From NCBI GenBank assembly GCA_946614685.1, contig CAMOHF010000071.1, forward strand, positions 1-6,111: DNA of 6,111 nt, given 5' to 3'. Source of the stretch: an uncultured Clostridia bacterium (GTDB lineage Bacteria > Bacillota > Clostridia > Lachnospirales > Lachnospiraceae). The notes beneath the pieces are model-generated. The model worked only from the letters and a program-made list of their open reading frames with translations. It was not told the origin of the DNA and made no database searches. Within the stretch, counting starts at the first letter, position 1. Each line of letters begins with the position of its first letter. Shown here in pieces: positions 5,483-6,111 of this stretch. The position numbers and the translations under genes are program-made.

Positions 5483-5961
5483 GGTATGATCGCCAGCCTT
5501 TCGTCCTGTTTCTCTGTGTCGAAGATGATACCGTGGTCCTTGTATTTGCGGAGCACAAAGTTCGTCTGTGTGCTGATCACGGTCTCCATAGTCGCAAGCT
5601 TGTCATATACAAACTTGGATACTTCCTTCAGCGTCTTTCCGTTGATGAACACCGCCAGGTCGTAGGTGCCCGCCATCAGATAGACCGAAGAAACCTCTTC
5701 GTAATTGTAGATGCGCTCGGCAATCTTGTCAAAGCCCTGTCCGCGCTGCGGCGTTACCTTCACCTCGATCAAAGCCGTTACCTTCTCATCCGCGACCTTA
5801 TCCCAGTCAACCATTGTGTGGTAACCGCAGATCACCTTGCCGTCCTCCATCGCCTTGATGTCGGCCGCAACCGCTTCTTCCGTAGAGCCTGTCATGGCCG
5901 CAATGTCCTTGACAGACAAACGGCTGTCGCTTTCCAAGAGCTTTAAGATTTCTACATTCAT
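5479..5961 (-). CDS. Lrp/AsnC-family transcriptional regulator, 160 aa
   Basis: Members of this family bind DNA as dimers or octamers and sense amino acids through a C-terminal RAM (ACT-like) domain. Here residues 1-47 form the AsnC-type winged helix-turn-helix: EILKLLESDSRLSVKDIA, then the turn and recognition helix from S26, ending in the family signature V-I-C-G-Y (43-47). The RAM domain covers about 60-138 and holds the effector-pocket signature AGTYDL (97-102). A short tail, 139-160, follows. The length is standard. The usual basic position in the recognition helix (often RRI) reads A33-D34-I35, so this helix is unusually acidic. Its stop and the aminotransferase start overlap as ATGA, implying it controls, or is made together with, that enzyme. 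AGAGG eight bases before the ATG is the likely Shine-Dalgarno site. Confidence 0.93.
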   Translation of the reverse strand: MNVEILKLLESDSRLSVKDIAAMTGSTEEAVAADIKAMEDGKVICGYHTMVDWDKVADEKVTALIEVKVTPQRGQGFDKIAERIYNYEEVSSVYLMAGTYDLAVFINGKTLKEVSKFVYDKLATMETVISTQTNFVLRKYKDHGIIFDTEKQDERLAIIP

Positions 5962-6111
5962 CTTCCTGACCTCTTTCTAATCATACTGTATAATTCATCC
6001 CCCTCGGAAGGGGTAAGTGACCGTGTGCTTTCTTCGATGACCTTCGCCGACGCCGTCGTCGTGCGTCCGATCACCGATACGGGTCTTGCGATCCCGTGCG
6101 CGGCAAATGTG
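5958..6111 (-). CDS. C-terminal 50 residues of an unrecognised protein (enters from the window edge)
   Basis: A frame open from the window edge ends at TGA (5960-5958), overlapping the regulator's ATG as ATGA, the same junction type as the next two genes. That overlap and the sensible composition make it a real gene end rather than a shadow. The visible part contains GIARPVSVIGRTTTASAKVIEES, which I split here as GIARPVSVIGRTT and ASAKVIEES, followed by SLTPSEGDELYSMIRKRSG. The arginine/lysine-rich end is typical of a soluble protein C-terminus. I cannot name the family from 50 residues. It is probably the gene before the regulator in the same operon, and may carry the promoter for all five genes further upstream. 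Confidence 0.7.
   Translation of the reverse strand, partial: TFAAHGIARPVSVIGRTTTASAKVIEESTRSLTPSEGDELYSMIRKRSGR

Noticed and set aside
5533..5946. 137-codon plus-strand open frame
   Set aside because: It is antisense to the Lrp/AsnC regulator, which has clear helix-turn-helix and RAM signatures in the other strand.
5999..6013. Hairpin CCCCT-CGGA-AGGGG as a terminator upstream of the regulator
   Set aside because: No T-run follows on either strand, and it lies inside the coding end of the upstream gene, which overlaps the regulator.

Overview
The window looks like a chromosomal segment of an anaerobic Clostridia-type Firmicute, most likely from the Lachnospiraceae or a close relative. The evidence is an [FeFe]-hydrogenase maturase (HydG), strong AGGAGG ribosome-binding sites, a short Gram-positive-style lipoprotein and tightly packed operons at a middling GC content. 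The exact taxon cannot be read from the sequence. Nothing in it looks like a phage, transposon, CRISPR array or RNA gene.

Right-hand block, minus strand, 6111 down to 2773: one probable operon of five genes. It holds the C-terminus of an unrecognised protein, an Lrp/AsnC-family regulator, a class I/II PLP-dependent aminotransferase, the tRNA wobble 2'-O-methyltransferase TrmL, and a single-pass membrane protein with a Q/Y/G-rich tail and a putative calcium-binding acidic loop. The first three junctions are all 4-base ATGA overlaps and the last is a 20-base gap with its own strong ribosome-binding site. This suggests coupled translation of a regulator, an amino-acid enzyme and a tRNA-modifying enzyme.

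Middle, plus strand, 2281-2763: a single-gene lipoprotein unit. It runs convergently into the membrane-protein gene with only 9 bases between the stop codons. Its best terminator, an 8-bp GC-rich hairpin plus T5, lies about 85 bases downstream, inside the coding sequence of that convergent gene.

Left-hand block, minus strand, 2195 down to 1: hydG is followed by a 165-aa two-helix membrane protein and the N-terminus of a third gene with an NQY/QPYG-rich tail ahead of a hydrophobic segment. At both junctions the Shine-Dalgarno sequence overlaps or abuts the preceding stop codon, so the three genes are probably co-transcribed. An 85-base divergent intergenic region (2196-2280) separates hydG from the lipoprotein gene.

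No clear new multi-gene system is visible. The most interesting points are the terminator embedded in an opposing gene, the pairing of hydG with uncharacterised membrane proteins, and a shared low-complexity 'GQPYG' tail, with an identical 14-base word, in two membrane-protein genes of separate operons.
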